64,000 nucleotides of DNA from an uncultured Campylobacter sp. (GTDB lineage Bacteria; Campylobacterota; Campylobacteria; Campylobacterales; Campylobacteraceae): NCBI RefSeq assembly GCF_937981295.1, contig NZ_CALJPC010000089.1:1-64000 (forward strand), given 5' to 3'. The notes under the pieces were generated by a model. It saw only the letters and a program-made list of their open reading frames with translations. It made no database searches and was not told the origin of the DNA. Each line of letters starts with the position of its first letter. The stretch's first letter is position 1. Of this stretch, positions 62,901 to 64,000 are shown piece by piece. The position numbers and the translations under genes were made by a program.

Positions 62901-63383
62901 TTACAAGTTTATCTTTGTTTTTGCGTAATTTATCGCTCCGCCCGCGTCGAGTAGCTTTTGCATAAACTCGGGTATCGCGCCGAATTTATACTGAGTTTTT
63001 TGAGTTAAATTTTTAATTACGCCGCCCTTTAGATCGATGCTAAGCTCGTCGCCCTGCGCGATCTTGTCCGTCTCATCGCATTCGAGGATCAAAAAGCCCG
63101 TATTGAAGCTGTTTCGATAAAAAATCCTAGCGAAGTTCTTTGCGATCACGCATGAAATCCCGGCGGCCTTAAGCGCCATCGGAGCGTGCTCGCGCGAGCT
63201 GCCGCAGCCGAAATTTTTCCCCGCTACGATGATGTCGCCGCGAGCTATTTTGGACGAAAAATCCTTGTCCGCATCCTCCATGATATGCGTCGCAAGTACC
63301 GCCGCGTCGGATGTATTTAGGTAGCGCGCCGCGATAATAATGTCGGTGTCGATATCATCGCCGAATTTCCATACTTTTGCCAT
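62901..63383 (-). CDS. leuD: 3-isopropylmalate dehydratase small subunit LeuD
   Basis: LeuD pairs with LeuC to isomerise 2- to 3-isopropylmalate. The start KVWKFGDDIDTDIIIAARYL and the motif GKNFGCGSSREHAP are diagnostic. 160 residues is normal. It is the first gene of the leuD-leuB-Cj0787-like-ciaD-like-cca run. leuC and leuA are not in this window. Confidence 0.96.
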   Translation of the reverse strand: MAKVWKFGDDIDTDIIIAARYLNTSDAAVLATHIMEDADKDFSSKIARGDIIVAGKNFGCGSSREHAPMALKAAGISCVIAKNFARIFYRNSFNTGFLILECDETDKIAQGDELSIDLKGGVIKNLTQKTQYKFGAIPEFMQKLLDAGGAINYAKTKINL

Positions 63384-63789
63384 ATTTCCGCCTTAAATTT
63401 TAAAATAGATGCGCGATTTTACCGACAAATTTATTAAAATCCGCTCAATCGCTCCGATATGAGGGCGGAATTCCTCGTTTGAAATTTAGGGCTAAATTTA
63501 AACGCGAGAGCGTAGAGATGGAAAGTGCGGAGGCGTTAAATTTTAAATCGGCAGCGCAAAGGAAGCGGATTTTTTGCTCGCTAATTTTCGTCTTGCGAAC
63601 GCAGAATTTTAGCGAGCGATCTTAAATTTAGCTAAAAATATAACCTAAATTTTAAAATTTAGCCTAATTTTTAGGATTTGAAAAATTATTAAATTTAGAC
63701 TATTCGCGCCGCATATAAGCAAAAATAAAGAGCGTTTCGGTATAATCCAATTTTCCAAAACCAAATACACAACGACACAAGGAGATTTT
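63384..63789. other. Intergenic region between leuD and rpoD
   Basis: These 406 bases contain a divergent leuD/rpoD promoter region. Several RAATTY hexamers and AAATTTTAAAATTT-type units lie at 63470-63700. No ORF or RNA gene is recognised. Confidence 0.5.
63741..63746 (+). promoter_or_regulatory. -10 box of rpoD
   Basis: TATAAT preceded by GG lies 44 bases before the rpoD ATG, with a T-rich stretch upstream. GGAG at 63781-63784 is the ribosome-binding site. Confidence 0.6.
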
Positions 63790-64000
63790 ATGGCGAGCCC
63801 AAAAGACGCCTTAACGCCCATCGAGCAGTTCTTCGACGAAAATCAAAAAAGCTACATCACCTACGAAAGACTGATAAAATTTTTCGATAAAGCCCCCACC
63901 GCGACGGCCGTTAAGAAGGTCGAAGCGCTTACGAAAAAATTTGACGTCGAGCTGATCTCCGCCGCAGAAATCTCCAAAATCAAAAATTTAGAGGACGCGA
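63790..64000 (+). CDS. rpoD: RNA polymerase sigma factor RpoD (N-terminus, cut by window end)
   Basis: The first 70 codons read MASPKDALTPIEQFFDENQK and DKAPTATAVKKVEALTKKF, the N-terminal (region 1.1) sequence of Campylobacter RpoD, the housekeeping sigma-70. The gene continues beyond the window. The start is supported by GGAG and by a -10 box upstream. Confidence 0.93.
   Translation, partial: MASPKDALTPIEQFFDENQKSYITYERLIKFFDKAPTATAVKKVEALTKKFDVELISAAEISKIKNLEDA

Noticed and set aside
1..64000. tRNA, tmRNA, SRP RNA, riboswitches, IS elements, prophage
   Set aside because: I searched by eye for conserved T-loop sequence, transposase or integrase motifs and known aptamer cores and found none; rnpB is the only structured RNA recognised.

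Overview
The window is a chromosomal segment of a Campylobacter species. The gene content and order match Campylobacter throughout: ppiD-ftsA-ftsZ, a purC-purS-purQ-plsC cluster beside ctpA and clpB, an mrdA-engB-lptA-lptC-kdsC cluster, a ciaD-like gene next to cca, and rpoD with the epsilonproteobacterial N-terminus. The GC content looks to be in the mid-40s per cent, higher than C. jejuni. That fits the oral species (C. gracilis, C. rectus, C. showae and relatives), but the species cannot be fixed from this window alone.

Layout. 0.2-9.1 kb (minus strand): an SSS-family symporter translationally coupled to a fused BioD-BioA biotin enzyme, a NimA-like flavoprotein, ftsZ, ftsA, a PpiD-type chaperone and a class II aldolase-like protein. 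9.2-12.9 kb (plus): rsmH, an FtsL-like membrane protein and rmuC. 12.9-15.0 kb: 2 kb without a recognisable gene. 15.0-19.6 kb: a small lipoprotein, the RNase P RNA gene, a frameshifted orphan toxin with an intact immunity-like gene, truD and AT-rich accessory genes. 19.9-27.6 kb: plsC, a periplasmic SH3-like protein, purQ, purS, purC, ctpA and divergent clpB. 27.7-29.7 kb: a small CRISPR array and two unknown membrane proteins. 30-38 kb: cell wall, LPS-export and Kdo genes, a PstS-like protein and hisB. 38-41 kb: dsbD and ppk2. 41.2-54.3 kb: a complete type I-B CRISPR-Cas locus with two arrays. 54.4-63.4 kb: glyS, a secreted nuclease, trmL, cca, a ciaD-like gene, leuB and leuD. The window ends inside rpoD.

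CRISPR system. One cas set (cas6, then cas8b-cas7-cas5-cas3-cas4-cas2-cas1 behind a strong sigma-70-type promoter) serves three arrays that share one 30-nt repeat. The main array has 44 repeats and, judging by the crRNA handle and by repeat decay, is transcribed leftwards from a leader next to cas1. The two small arrays (4 and 5 repeats) point the other way and look like remnants. A helix-turn-helix gene and an unrecognised 44-residue ORF lie between the trailer ends of arrays 2 and 3.

The most unusual signal is not a gene. RAATTY hexamers (AAATTT, GAATTT, AAATTC, GAATTC) are strikingly over-represented. They occur every 20-40 bp in many intergenic stretches, and also inside in-frame, low-complexity segments that interrupt otherwise conserved proteins: BioD-BioA, EngB, a GNAT acetyltransferase, DsbD and the CiaD-like protein. 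As I recall, RAATTY is the hexamer methylated by CtsM in C. jejuni, and that methylation licenses DNA uptake. The pattern therefore suggests accumulation of uptake tags, even inside genes. This is inference and is set out in the findings.
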